DNA of 13,461 nt, from positions 1 to 13,461 of the forward strand of contig JBATEB010000352.1 of the NCBI GenBank assembly GCA_049663805.1, read 5' to 3'. This document shows, one piece after another, positions 6,892 to 13,254 of the stretch. Both the position numbers and the translations under genes were made by a program. Under the pieces are notes generated by a model. That model was not told the origin of the DNA. It saw only the letters and a list, made by a program, of their open reading frames with translations, and searched no databases. Source of the DNA: VBDM01 sp049663805. Lineage in GTDB: Bacteria; Pseudomonadota; Gammaproteobacteria; Burkholderiales; SG8-39. Numbering within the stretch: position 1 is the stretch's first letter; every line of letters starts with the position of its first letter.

Positions 6892-6939
6892 CGAAGTTCT
6901 CCCCGTCGTTGCGCGCCCAGGCGGCGCAGAAGAGCGCCC

Positions 6940-7794
6940 GTGAAAATCCCCCACAGACTCGAACCTCTGGTCGAGGCCGGTCTGGTCGATTCGGTCAGCC
7001 GCCAGCTCATGAGCGGCAAGGAAGCCATGATCTACGTGGTCCGCTGCGGCGACGACCTCCGCTGCGCGAAGATCTACAAGGAGGCCGACAAGCGCAGCTT
7101 CCGCCAGAGCGTCGACTACACCGAAGGCCGCAGGGTGAAGAACAGTCGCCGCACCCGCGCCATGGAGAAAGGCAGCCGTTACGGGCGCAAGGCCAAGGAG
7201 GAAGCCTGGCAAAGCGCCGAGGTCGACGCCTTGCGCCGTCTCGCCGCCGCCGGCGTGCGCGTGCCCCGGCCGTACAACTTCATGGACGGCGTGCTGCTGA
7301 TGGAGCTGGTGACCGACGGCGAGGGCGACCCCGCCCCGAGGCTGAACGACGTGGTGCTCTCACCGGAACAGGCGCGCGAGTTCCACCGCACGCTGATCCG
7401 GGAAGTCGTGCGCATGCTGTGCGCCGGGGTCGTCCACGGCGACCTGTCCGAATACAACGTGCTCCTCGGCGCCGAAGGTCCGGTCATCATCGACCTGCCC
7501 CAGGCGGTCGATGCCGCGGGCAATGCCCACGCCGGCGCCATGCTCGAACGCGATCTCGCCAATCTCGCCGCCTACTTCGGCCGCTTCGCTCCGGAGATTC
7601 TCGACACCCGCTACGGAAAGGAGATCTGGTCGCTCTACAAGAGCGGCAAGCTCCACCCGGAGATCGGGCTCACCGGGCGCTTCGAGCGCGTCGAAAAAGC
7701 CGTCGATGTGGACGGCGTCATGCGGCTGGTCGACGACGCGCTCAAGGAAGAAGCGGCGCGGCGGCGGACCCTGGAGGAGATGGGGCAGAAATAG
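6940..7794 (+). CDS. RIO-type serine protein kinase (PA4780 family)
   Basis: The 284-residue product matches the bacterial RIO kinases typified by Pseudomonas PA4780 along its whole length. Motifs: SGKEA (25-29) as nucleotide loop, CAKIYK with Lys44 as ATP-anchoring lysine, the Lys/Arg-rich flexible segment (RRVKNSRRTRAMEKGSRYGR, 64-83) typical of RIO, hinge LLMELV (119-124), catalytic loop HGDLSEYN with Asp168 and Asn173, and metal-binding Asp185 in IIDLPQAVD. These kinases phosphorylate serine; physiological targets in bacteria are little known. GTG at 6940 is chosen because KIPHRLEPLVEAGL is the normal family N-terminus and AGAAGAG lies 5 nt upstream; the frame is open further upstream without start signals. 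Its spacer carries an FNR-like site. It converges on the GST gene with a 17-bp gap. Confidence 0.93.
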   Translation: MKIPHRLEPLVEAGLVDSVSRQLMSGKEAMIYVVRCGDDLRCAKIYKEADKRSFRQSVDYTEGRRVKNSRRTRAMEKGSRYGRKAKEEAWQSAEVDALRRLAAAGVRVPRPYNFMDGVLLMELVTDGEGDPAPRLNDVVLSPEQAREFHRTLIREVVRMLCAGVVHGDLSEYNVLLGAEGPVIIDLPQAVDAAGNAHAGAMLERDLANLAAYFGRFAPEILDTRYGKEIWSLYKSGKLHPEIGLTGRFERVEKAVDVDGVMRLVDDALKEEAARRRTLEEMGQK

Positions 7795-7811
7795 CCGGCG
7801 GACCGGGCCCG

Positions 7812-8426
7812 CTACAGCTTCACGCCCTCGTCGGCGAGGACGCGCTGCACCGCCGGGCGCTCGAGCATCCGGTCCTTGAACGCGGTGTAGTGCTTCAGCT
7901 CCGCCACCGGCAGCTCGCGCCTCACGCCCCAGGCGTAGAACACCAAGGCATAGGGGTCGAGCACCGAGTACCGGTCGGACAGCCACTCGCGCCCGGCGTA
8001 CCGGGCGTCGATCTGCTTGAGATATTCATGGAAGCTCTTCTTCCCCATGGCCTGGATGCCGGGGAAGGCCGCCTTGTCCTCGGTGTAGCGCTCGGGCCGG
8101 CCGATGTGGCCGTGCGCGGGATGCACGCTGGTGGCGAAATAGCCGATGATCGAAAGCGCCCGCGCCTCCTTGAGCGGATCGGCGGGCCACAGGCCGAAAC
8201 GCTTGCCGAGGTAGGGCAGGATCGCCGTGTTCTCGGTGAGCGGCGAGCCGTCGTCCAGCTTCAGCGCCGGCACGCGGCCCAGCGGATTGATCTTCAGGTA
8301 CTCCGCGGAGCGTTGCTCGCCCTTGGGCAGATCCATGCGCCGGGATTCGTATTTCTCGCCCGACTCCTCGAGCACGATGTGGGAAGCCATGGAACAGGCG
8401 CCGGGGCCGTAGAATAGCGTCAGCAT
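7812..8426 (-). CDS. Glutathione S-transferase (beta-class-like)
   Basis: A 204-residue protein with the two-domain GST layout. The N-terminal thioredoxin-like domain has FYGPGACSMASH, with Cys11 in the position of the beta-class catalytic cysteine (Cys10 of E. coli GstA), NPLGRVPALKLDDG with the cis-proline, and LTENTAILPYL, the glutathione-binding Glu-Asn loop. The all-helical C-terminal domain contains WLSDRYSVLDPYA, the N-capping motif of its core helix. Such enzymes conjugate or reduce electrophiles with glutathione in the cytoplasm; the substrate is unknown. AAGGAG lies 7 nt before the ATG. The divergent neighbour, a membrane protein gene, starts 69 bp away. Confidence 0.93.
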   Translation of the reverse strand: MLTLFYGPGACSMASHIVLEESGEKYESRRMDLPKGEQRSAEYLKINPLGRVPALKLDDGSPLTENTAILPYLGKRFGLWPADPLKEARALSIIGYFATSVHPAHGHIGRPERYTEDKAAFPGIQAMGKKSFHEYLKQIDARYAGREWLSDRYSVLDPYALVFYAWGVRRELPVAELKHYTAFKDRMLERPAVQRVLADEGVKL

Positions 8427-8495
8427 GCGGATTCTCCTTGGGGTGATCGGTGGCGTGGCGAGGATTCTAATCCACGCCTGCTATGCTTGCGTTCC

Positions 8496-8882
8496 ATGGC
8501 CCTCAACCTCCTCCTCGTCTGGCTGATCAACGCGCTCGCGCTGCTCGCCCTGCCCTACCTCGTGCCCTCGGTCCAGGTGGAGAGCTTCTACACCGCGCTC
8601 ATCGCGGCGCTGCTGCTCGGCCTGGTCAATGCGCTGATCCGGCCGCTGCTCGTGCTGTTGACGCTCCCCGTCACCGTGCTGACGCTGGGCCTGTTCGTCT
8701 TCGTGATCAACGGGCTGCTGTTCTGGTTCGTCGCCTCCTTCGTCGAAGGATTCAGCGTCGCCGGGTTCTGGTCGGCGTTCTTCGGCGCGATCGTCTACGC
8801 CCTGATTTCCTGGGCGGCGAGCACGCTCGTTCTCGGCCGCCCGCGCGTCGTCGTGATGCGGGACCGGCGATACGACCGCTAG
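8496..8882 (+). CDS. Small membrane protein, YvlD/phage holin 4_2 family
   Basis: 128 residues with four hydrophobic segments: roughly 2-24 (LNLLLVWLINALALLALPYL), 31-52, 53-78 (LPVTVLTLGLFVFVINGLLF) and 88-110, followed by a charged tail (VVVMRDRRYDR). The pattern NALIRPLLVLLTLPVTVLTLG is the hallmark of the YvlD family (Phage_holin_4_2, DUF360). Despite the name these are ordinary chromosomal membrane proteins whose role is poorly defined; there is no phage context here. ATG at 8496 is preferred over a TTG at 8487 because homologs begin just before the first membrane segment. No Shine-Dalgarno is visible, so initiation may be weak or leaderless. Confidence 0.88.
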   Translation: MALNLLLVWLINALALLALPYLVPSVQVESFYTALIAALLLGLVNALIRPLLVLLTLPVTVLTLGLFVFVINGLLFWFVASFVEGFSVAGFWSAFFGAIVYALISWAASTLVLGRPRVVVMRDRRYDR

Positions 8883-8934
8883 GGAAGCGTGCTCGAAGGC
8901 ACCGGCGCGATCGGCATGATTTCCCCGGCGGGCC

Positions 8935-9474
8935 TCATGGCCGGCGCGCGTAGGCCGCGTCGAACGCGGCTTCGAGCCGCGCGTGCGTGCCCCGCAGGCC
9001 GTCGACCACGCGCTTCGCCCAGTCGAAGTATTCGCGGCGGCGCGAAAGCGGCCACTTCGAGGGCGGATGGTCGGCGACATCGCGCAGGTTGGCGATCTTG
9101 TCGGCGAGCTTCACCAGCCTGGCCGCCCGCGACAGGTGCGGAGCGTGGTCGATCTGCAACTGCTTGCGCTCGGCCTTGGGCAGGGACGGGTCGTCGGTGA
9201 TTTCGAGGACGACGTCGGCGATCTCGGACCCGAATTGCCCGGCCAGCTCGGCGTAGCTCGTCTCGGTGTCCTCGATGGTGTCGTGCAGCACCGCGGCGCA
9301 CAGCACCGGGCCCTCCTCCACCCCGGCCTCGATCGCGAGGATCTTGGCGAGCATGATCGGGTGGTTGATGTAGGGCGAGGCCTCGATGTCCTTGCGCCGC
9401 TGGTTGCGGTGCTTCTCCGCGGCGAAATTGAGCGCGGCGATCAGGCTCGCCGGCATCGAATCGGCGCAAGGCAT
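8935..9474 (-). CDS. MESH1-like (p)ppGpp hydrolase, HD domain
   Basis: A 179-residue stand-alone HD protein. The four metal-site residues of the RelA/SpoT hydrolase fold are present with MESH1-like spacing: His38 (YINHPI), His64-Asp65 followed by Glu68-Asp69 (VLHDTIEDT), and Asp125 (KLADKIANL). There is no synthetase domain, TGS or ACT, so it should be a small alarmone hydrolase that removes pyrophosphate from (p)ppGpp. MESH1 proteins have also been reported to act on NADPH, so alarmone specificity is inferred. The ATG at 9474 is four bases after the upstream gene's TGA and has GGGGTG about 5 nt upstream; a second ATG at 9456 lacks a ribosome site. It is the last gene of the long - strand run and converges on the holin-like gene, 52 bp away. 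Confidence 0.87.
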   Translation of the reverse strand: MPCADSMPASLIAALNFAAEKHRNQRRKDIEASPYINHPIMLAKILAIEAGVEEGPVLCAAVLHDTIEDTETSYAELAGQFGSEIADVVLEITDDPSLPKAERKQLQIDHAPHLSRAARLVKLADKIANLRDVADHPPSKWPLSRRREYFDWAKRVVDGLRGTHARLEAAFDAAYARRP

Positions 9475-9478
9475 GCGC

Positions 9479-9886
9479 TCACCCCGCCCGGCCGGCCGCC
9501 CCGAAATCCGCGAGCAGGCGCGAGAGCCGCACGTGCGCCACCAGCGCGTCGGGCACCGCCTCGATGATCTCGCGGTAGGGATCGGTGAACCCGCGGTTGC
9601 CCTCGAAGCGCACCAGCGAGCGCAGCCGGCCGATCACCCCGCGCAGCTCGGCGCTCGCGTCCCCGTCCGCCGCAGCGAGCTCGTCCAGCCGCGCGATCAG
9701 CGCCGAGAGCACCCGCAGCCATTCGAAGGCGGGGTCGCGCAGCACCAGGTCGAGCAGCTCGCCGCGGGATTCCACGCGGCCGTTGTCGCGCTCATAGCGG
9801 ACGCGCTGCGCGTCGAGCAGCGCCTTGTGGAGCGCGAGCAGCGCGGGGCGCAGGCGGTCGGGGTCGGAAGTGTCGGTCGGGGTCAT
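9479..9886 (-). CDS. Uncharacterised all-helical protein
   Basis: I do not recognise a named family, but the coding character is clear: RLRPALLALHKALLDAQRVRYE, then LLDLVLRDPAFEWLRVLSALIARLDELAAADG, then a helical tail ending LAHVRLSRLLADFG-like. It is soluble, rich in Leu, Ala and Arg, without Cys motifs or membrane segments. I place the start at the ATG at 9886 (135 residues), directly before the conserved-looking block; the frame is open to a GTG at 9952 (157 residues), 9 bp after the SDR stop codon, and neither start has a good Shine-Dalgarno. The stop is four bases from the MESH1-like gene, so the two are co-transcribed and may be functionally linked. Genes of this kind are common as hypotheticals in proteobacteria. 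Confidence 0.7.
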   Translation of the reverse strand: MTPTDTSDPDRLRPALLALHKALLDAQRVRYERDNGRVESRGELLDLVLRDPAFEWLRVLSALIARLDELAAADGDASAELRGVIGRLRSLVRFEGNRGFTDPYREIIEAVPDALVAHVRLSRLLADFGAAGRAG

Positions 9887-9961
9887 GGGGATGGCGTTCG
9901 CCGCAGCAGAGCACATGGGGGCGAATCGGGGGATTTCCACCCGATCAGGCACAAACCCGGT

Positions 9962-10735
9962 CTACAACACCCCCGACGCCCCGCCGTCCAGGTTGATGCT
10001 CGTGCCGGTGACGTAACTCGCGGCGCCCGAGACGAGGAAGGCGATCACGGCGGCGGCTTCCTCGGCGCGCCCGACGCGCCCGAGCGGGATGTCCTTCGCC
10101 ATGTCGGCGTAGAGCTTCTCCACCGGCACGCCCGCCTTCCCGGCTTTTCTCTCATGCTGCCCCGCGCGCACCAGGCCGAGCGACACGGTGTTCACCAGGA
10201 TGTTGTCGCGCGCGAACTCCTTCGAGAGCGCCTTGGTAAGCGCGAGCCCCGCGGCGCGCGTCACCGTGGTCGGCATCGAGCGGGCGCGCGGCTGCTTGGC
10301 GCCGATGGTGGTGATGTTGACGATGCGCCCCCCGCCCTCTCTCTTCATGTGCGGGATCGCGAGGCGCGCAAGGCGGATCGCGGCGAAAAGCTTGAGATCG
10401 AGGTCCGCCTGCCACAGCGCGTCCGTCACCTGTTCGAACTCGCCCGTGGCGGAAGTGCCGGCGTTGTTGACGAGGATGTCGATCCGGCCGAAGGTTTTCA
10501 GCGCCTCGGCCACGAGGCGCTCGCAATCCTCGGGACGGGCGACGTCCGCCTGCACCGCGGCGACCGTGCCGCCCGCGGCGCGGATCTCGGCCGCGACCGC
10601 GTCGAGGCGCTCGCGCCCGCGCGCCGCGATCACCACCCGTGCGCCCTCTTGCGCCAGCCGCAGCGCCGTCGCCCTGCCGATCCCTTGAGTGCCGCCGGTG
10701 ACGATCGCCACCTTGTCCTTCAGTTCGAGGTCCAT
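9962..10735 (-). CDS. SDR oxidoreductase, BKR-like subgroup with degenerate active site
   Basis: 257 residues with a Rossmann fold: TGGTQGIG (13-20) for nucleotide binding, AAR (37-39) suggesting NADP preference, DV (64-65), NNAG (90-93), and a C-terminal GTSINLDGGASGVL. In ordinary SDRs the catalytic Ser lies in a stretch such as NISS and Tyr-x-x-x-Lys follows; here these read NITTIGA (140-146) and PTTVTRAAG (155-163), so the Tyr is lost and the Lys is Arg160. I recall a BKR-like SDR subgroup with an imperfect catalytic tetrad, so this may be a lineage trait and not decay. Activity cannot be assumed. The ATG at 10735 overlaps the upstream gene's TGA (TGATG), pointing to translational coupling. 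The frame upstream of this ATG is a shadow. Confidence 0.88.
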   Translation of the reverse strand: MDLELKDKVAIVTGGTQGIGRATALRLAQEGARVVIAARGRERLDAVAAEIRAAGGTVAAVQADVARPEDCERLVAEALKTFGRIDILVNNAGTSATGEFEQVTDALWQADLDLKLFAAIRLARLAIPHMKREGGGRIVNITTIGAKQPRARSMPTTVTRAAGLALTKALSKEFARDNILVNTVSLGLVRAGQHERKAGKAGVPVEKLYADMAKDIPLGRVGRAEEAAAVIAFLVSGAASYVTGTSINLDGGASGVL

Positions 10736-10992
10736 CAGGCGGACCCGCGCTTCGCGTCGGCCGCTGCGTCCCCCGCCGCGCCCGGAAAGGCCTTGTCCGC
10801 GAGGTCGCCGTAGAAGCGGCGGCAGATCCTCCTGCGCCGCTCGGCCGCCCCCAGATTCGGAGGCAGCGAAGCTTCCACCAGAGCGCGCGCGGTCTCGAAC
10901 ATGTCCGCGCACAGGCGCACGCGATCGGCGGGCGCGAGCGCGAGCAGGCGCGCTTCCAAGCGCTTGCGGAATTCAGCTCCGGTGTCGTTCAT
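10735..10992 (-). CDS. Small companion protein of a nucleotidyltransferase (hypothetical)
   Basis: 85 residues, helical and charged: FRKRLEARLLALAPADRVRLCADMFETARALVEASLP, then a basic segment (RRRRICRRFYGDLADKAFPG). The pattern of A/S-P-ADRVR--DMF-TARAL followed by RRR-C-RFYG resembles small proteins I know only as hypotheticals encoded directly beside nucleotidyltransferase-like genes, which fits the neighbour here. The ATG at 10992 lies 20 bp inside the end of that upstream frame, and the TGA overlaps the SDR start (TGATG). An antitoxin or partner role is possible but is inference. An upstream reading to 11073 is a shadow of the neighbour. Confidence 0.65.
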   Translation of the reverse strand: MNDTGAEFRKRLEARLLALAPADRVRLCADMFETARALVEASLPPNLGAAERRRRICRRFYGDLADKAFPGAAGDAAADAKRGSA

Positions 10993-11191
10993 CGAGGCAT
11001 TGCTCCAGCAGCCCGGCCACGCCCAGTTCCGGCGCCCAGCGGCGAAGATAGTCCTCGTCCGCTCCCGCCGCAAGCAGCCAACCCACGTCGCGCAGCTGCA
11101 GCTCGGACCCCGTGGGCAGCGCCCAGGCGAGCTTGGAGAGAATCAGGTCCTCGAGCGTGGCGATCCAGGCGTCAGGCGACCCGGGCGCCAC
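10973..11191 (-). pseudogene. Nucleotidyltransferase-like remnant, C-terminal part only
   Basis: The 72-residue frame contains WIATLEDLILSKLAWAL, then SELQLRDVGWLLA and YLRRWAPELGVAGLLEQCL. This is the C-terminal half of AbiEii-like or related nucleotidyltransferases, in which ATPEDLILSKL follows the nucleotide-binding N-terminal half. That half (Gly-Ser and Asp-x-Asp motifs) is absent: upstream of about 11170 the DNA belongs to the DUF2269-type gene, which ends at 11199. A GTG at 11191 with GGGAG 11 nt upstream could still start translation. It is therefore probably a truncated, inactive gene whose small partner gene survives downstream with a 20-bp overlap. The exact family assignment is tentative. 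Confidence 0.55.
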
Positions 11192-11198
11192 GGCAGGT

Positions 11199-11690
11199 TC
11201 AGCTCCCCGATACCGCCAGCGGCTTCGCCACCATGAGCCAGTAGATCGCGATCACCGCGGCAAAGGCGACCGTGCCGAGCGCGAACCACCCGCGGAACAT
11301 GCGGTGAAAGCCCGGCTCTAGCGCCGCGGTGGACGGGGCCTGCCGCGCCGCGCGCGCGAGCCTCGACTGGATGACGAGCACGGGCAGCCAGCACGCGCCC
11401 GCGAGGAGGAAGAGGCTCCACACGGCGATCGACCAGGCGCTCAGGAGCGGCCACCCGTACGCGGTCATCAGCACTACACCGCTCACGACCTGGAAAATCA
11501 CCGCGGGCGCCGTCAGGCAGGCGTCGGCGATGACCGTGAGCCTCAGCGTCGAGCGCAACGCTTCCAGCTTGCCCCCGCGCATCGCGCTGCGGTAGCCGAA
11601 CCAGGTGAAGAAGGCGATGCCGAGGCCGGTTCCAAAAATGATCGCGGCGGAGAGGACGTGCGCCGCCTTCAGCCACAGCAAGCCGTTCAT
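11199..11690 (-). CDS. DUF2269-type integral membrane protein
   Basis: 163 residues with four predicted membrane helices: about 3-28 (WLKAAHVLSAAIIFGTGLG), 52-75, 80-103 (WSLFLLAGACWLPVLVI) and 132-155. The motif LWLKAAHVLSAAIIFGTGLG--FFTWFG and the later WFALGTVAFAAVIAIYWLMVAKP are those of the DUF2269 family, a predicted inner-membrane protein of unknown function. The ATG at 11690 overlaps the upstream methyltransferase stop in the four bases ATGA, so translation is coupled. The protein ends shortly before the nucleotidyltransferase remnant. Confidence 0.85.
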   Translation of the reverse strand: MNGLLWLKAAHVLSAAIIFGTGLGIAFFTWFGYRSAMRGGKLEALRSTLRLTVIADACLTAPAVIFQVVSGVVLMTAYGWPLLSAWSIAVWSLFLLAGACWLPVLVIQSRLARAARQAPSTAALEPGFHRMFRGWFALGTVAFAAVIAIYWLMVAKPLAVSGS

Positions 11691-12547
11691 TCGGGCAGCC
11701 TCCGCCACACGCTTGCGAGCCAGGGCTGGCGCTCGCGCGGCAGGCCGTGGGGACGGTAGTAATGCTCGAGCTCCGCGAAACCGGCCGCGGTCATGAAGCG
11801 CCGCCAGGCCTCCAGGTCGTGATACGCGCCGTAGCGGCCGCGGTTCCAGCCTTCCTCGTTTTCGCCGCGCGGGTTCGAGCTGAACAGCACGCCGCGCGGT
11901 TTGAGCGCCGCGCGCAGCTCGCGCAGGACGCGCGGCAGCTCCTGCCCCGGCACGTGGAACAGCACCGCGTTGGCGAACACGCCGTCGAAGCGCGCTGCGG
12001 GCAGCGCGAGCGCGAACAAATCCTGCCGCCATACCTCGCAGCCGCTGTGCGCGCGCGCCATCGCGGCGAAGCGCTCCGATCCGTCCAGGCCGACCGCGGC
12101 ATGGCCGAGATCGGTGAACGCCTTCAAGTCCCGCCCCGGCCCGCAGCCCAGGTCGAGAATCGCGAACGGCGGCTCGCCCTCGATATGTCGCAGCAGCGCC
12201 GCGATATTCCGGCTGACGTCGTGATCGCGCGTGCCCTTCCAGAAATCCTCGGCGCCGCGGTCGTAGTGATCGAGCGTGCGGGCGGAGATGTCTTCCAGAT
12301 CGTGCCGCTTGAGGGTCATCGGGACATGACCGGTGTTGGGAATGGGGTAGCGACGCTCCCCACGCCGGGTCGCAGGGGTGCCGATCGCGGGCTGGGACAG
12401 AATTAGGGCGAGGGAACGTTCGACCCGCTCGATGAACCGCTGCGCCGTGAACGGATCTTCATCGGCGATGCGCGCCAGCGTCGCGAGATACGCCTCGAGC
12501 GCGCGCGGCGCCCATTCAAGCCGCTTTGCGAGACCGGCGGCGGCCAT
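11687..12547 (-). CDS. Truncated ParE-like toxin fused in frame to a class I SAM methyltransferase
   Basis: One uninterrupted 286-codon frame. Residues 1-75 are the N-terminal three quarters of a RelE/ParE-family toxin (KRLEWAPRALEAYL, then ADEDPFTAQRFIERV, then GERRYPIPNTGHV). At Val75-Pro76 it passes into a complete methyltransferase beginning MTLKRHDLEDISARTL (Met77, ATG at 12319). That part has motif I ILDLGCGPGRD (about 129-139), GLDGSERF, ANAVLFHVP and SSNPRGENEEGWN, as in small-molecule SAM methyltransferases. No Shine-Dalgarno precedes the ATG at 12319, so the methyltransferase is made either as the fusion or by re-initiation. The start overlaps the antitoxin gene by 32 bp, as in ordinary toxin-antitoxin pairs. 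The stop overlaps the DUF2269 start (ATGA). The substrate is unknown. Confidence 0.8.
   Translation of the reverse strand: MAAAGLAKRLEWAPRALEAYLATLARIADEDPFTAQRFIERVERSLALILSQPAIGTPATRRGERRYPIPNTGHVPMTLKRHDLEDISARTLDHYDRGAEDFWKGTRDHDVSRNIAALLRHIEGEPPFAILDLGCGPGRDLKAFTDLGHAAVGLDGSERFAAMARAHSGCEVWRQDLFALALPAARFDGVFANAVLFHVPGQELPRVLRELRAALKPRGVLFSSNPRGENEEGWNRGRYGAYHDLEAWRRFMTAAGFAELEHYYRPHGLPRERQPWLASVWRRLPE
12141..12172. repeat. 32-bp direct repeat, copy 1 (methyltransferase motif I)
   Basis: Identical, base for base, to 12961-12992 in the same orientation. In this copy it is in its natural place, encoding (on the - strand) PPFAILDLGCG of the SAM-binding motif I of the methyltransferase. Confidence 0.9.
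12320..12547 (-). pseudogene. ParE-like toxin segment lacking its C-terminal strands
   Basis: This is the toxin part of the fusion above. Family members continue after the PNTGHV-like strand with two more beta strands ending in an Arg-rich RWYRQ-like motif that contributes to activity; here the sequence switches to the methyltransferase instead. The toxin is therefore probably inactive. Its gene order (antitoxin first, 32-bp overlap) is still that of an intact module. Confidence 0.65.
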
Positions 12548-12779
12548 GCGCGGCGTCGATCACTTGCCGGGCCCGGCGCCGCGCCTCGTCGTGCCCCACG
12601 GCACCGCACCTTTTCGTATCCGCGTCCACCGCGCGACTTTCGCGTACTTCCCATTCGCAGAACTCGAAGCCATCCCGCAGGACGAACCGAAACGTTTGCG
12701 TGAGGGTGCGGCCCGCATCGCGCGCGAGCTTCTCCAGCCGGCGCCTTTGCGGAAGAGTCAATGCAAACGTCTGCGTCAA
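12516..12779 (-). CDS. Antitoxin of a ParE/RelE-type module
   Basis: An 87-residue protein: TQTFALTLPQRRRLEKLARDAGRT, then FRFVLRDGFEFCEWEVRES, then AVGHDEARRRARQVIDAAHGR. The N-terminal strand plus helix-turn-helix fits a ribbon-helix-helix DNA-binding dimer, and the C-terminal helix is the likely toxin-binding part. I place the start at the TTG at 12779 because a perfect GGAGGTGA lies just upstream with 5 nt spacing; the GTG at 12785 sits inside that ribosome site and cannot use it. The six residues TLTQTF occur twice (at the GTG-start N-terminus and again in GRTLTQTF). A TAAACT -10 candidate lies about 25 bp upstream. It precedes a truncated toxin, so it may now act only as an autoregulator. 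Confidence 0.75.
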   Translation of the reverse strand: MTQTFALTLPQRRRLEKLARDAGRTLTQTFRFVLRDGFEFCEWEVRESRAVDADTKRCGAVGHDEARRRARQVIDAAHGRRRSRKAA

Positions 12780-12840
12780 AGTCACCTCCGTAGAGTGGGC
12801 TCAGTTTACCATCGGCGGCGGCGTGCGAACACCTGCGCGC

Positions 12841-13254
12841 CTACTTCGCCCTCTTGTAGAAATTCGACGCTGAGCCTCGGCCACCGGCCACGTTCGGATT
12901 CGTATTCACGAACTCGTCGGCCGTGAGCCTGTCGATCGTGCGCGTCTGCGGTTCGCCCTGCCGCAGCCCAGGTCGAGAATCGCGAACGGCGGTTCCCCGG
13001 AAATAGCCTGGGAGATAAGAATTTACTTGCCCGGTAAATACCTGGGCATCGGCTATGCCCGCCTCTTTGAGAAGATCCCGAATGACCTCGAGAAAACCGT
13101 CAAGCTGCTTTCCTCCGGTCACCGCTGCTCTTTTTCCCTGGTCGCGAACTTTTCCGCCGCGCCGCCCTGGTTTTAGCTGTCCTGTTCTTGTTTTCCAATA
13201 GTGCTGGATGGCGTTTTTTATACCGACCTGAATAATTTTGTCGAAGCTTTCCAT
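12841..13254 (-). pseudogene. Broken PaeR7I/XhoI-type restriction endonuclease
   Basis: The first ~88 residues match the N-terminal part of PaeR7I/XhoI-type type II endonucleases: IKNAIQHYWKTR, GKVRDQGKRAAVTGGKQLDGF, IRDLLKEAGI and YLPGYFR. Family members continue with PT-x-WDL and then the catalytic ExK core; here the frame passes at about 12998 into a methyltransferase sliver and then into an unrelated tail (TADEFVNTNPNVAGGRGSAS, NFYKRAK) that I cannot assign. With the catalytic core gone it cannot cut DNA. Of three possible starts (GTG 13266, ATG 13260, ATG 13254) I take 13254, with GGTGG 8 nt upstream. GC is about 52% against about 70% around it, consistent with transfer. Confidence 0.7.
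12961..12992. repeat. 32-bp direct repeat, copy 2 (sliver inside the broken restriction gene)
   Basis: Identical to 12141-12172, 820 bp away. Similarity continues to 12998: the two differences, at 12993 and 12996, are both third-position synonymous changes in the methyltransferase frame (GAA for GAG, GGG for GGC), so the sliver encodes GEPPFAILDLGCG. It is read here in a different frame (TAVRDSRPGLR) and is flanked by unrelated sequence. Confidence 0.9.

Larger units (their letters stand above)
6615..6939. other. Divergent spacer between multicopper oxidase and RIO kinase genes
   Basis: This 325-bp stretch is lower in GC than its surroundings and serves two divergent genes. Next to the multicopper oxidase it holds the Shine-Dalgarno AAGGAGGT (6619-6626, complement) and a weak TAGGAT -10 candidate. 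Toward the kinase it holds an FNR/Anr-like box, a TATGAT -10 and a small hairpin, each listed separately. No convincing gene lies inside: the frames that cross it are shadows or upstream extensions without start signals. Confidence 0.5.

Noticed and set aside
8462..8473. GGATTCTAATCC inverted repeat between the GST and holin-like genes.
   Set aside because: Five-base arms are too short to support an operator, and no convincing -35/-10 pair accompanies it on either strand.
8496..8882. The holin-family gene as evidence of a prophage.
   Set aside because: YvlD/holin_4_2 proteins are widespread chromosomal membrane proteins, and no other phage gene is nearby.
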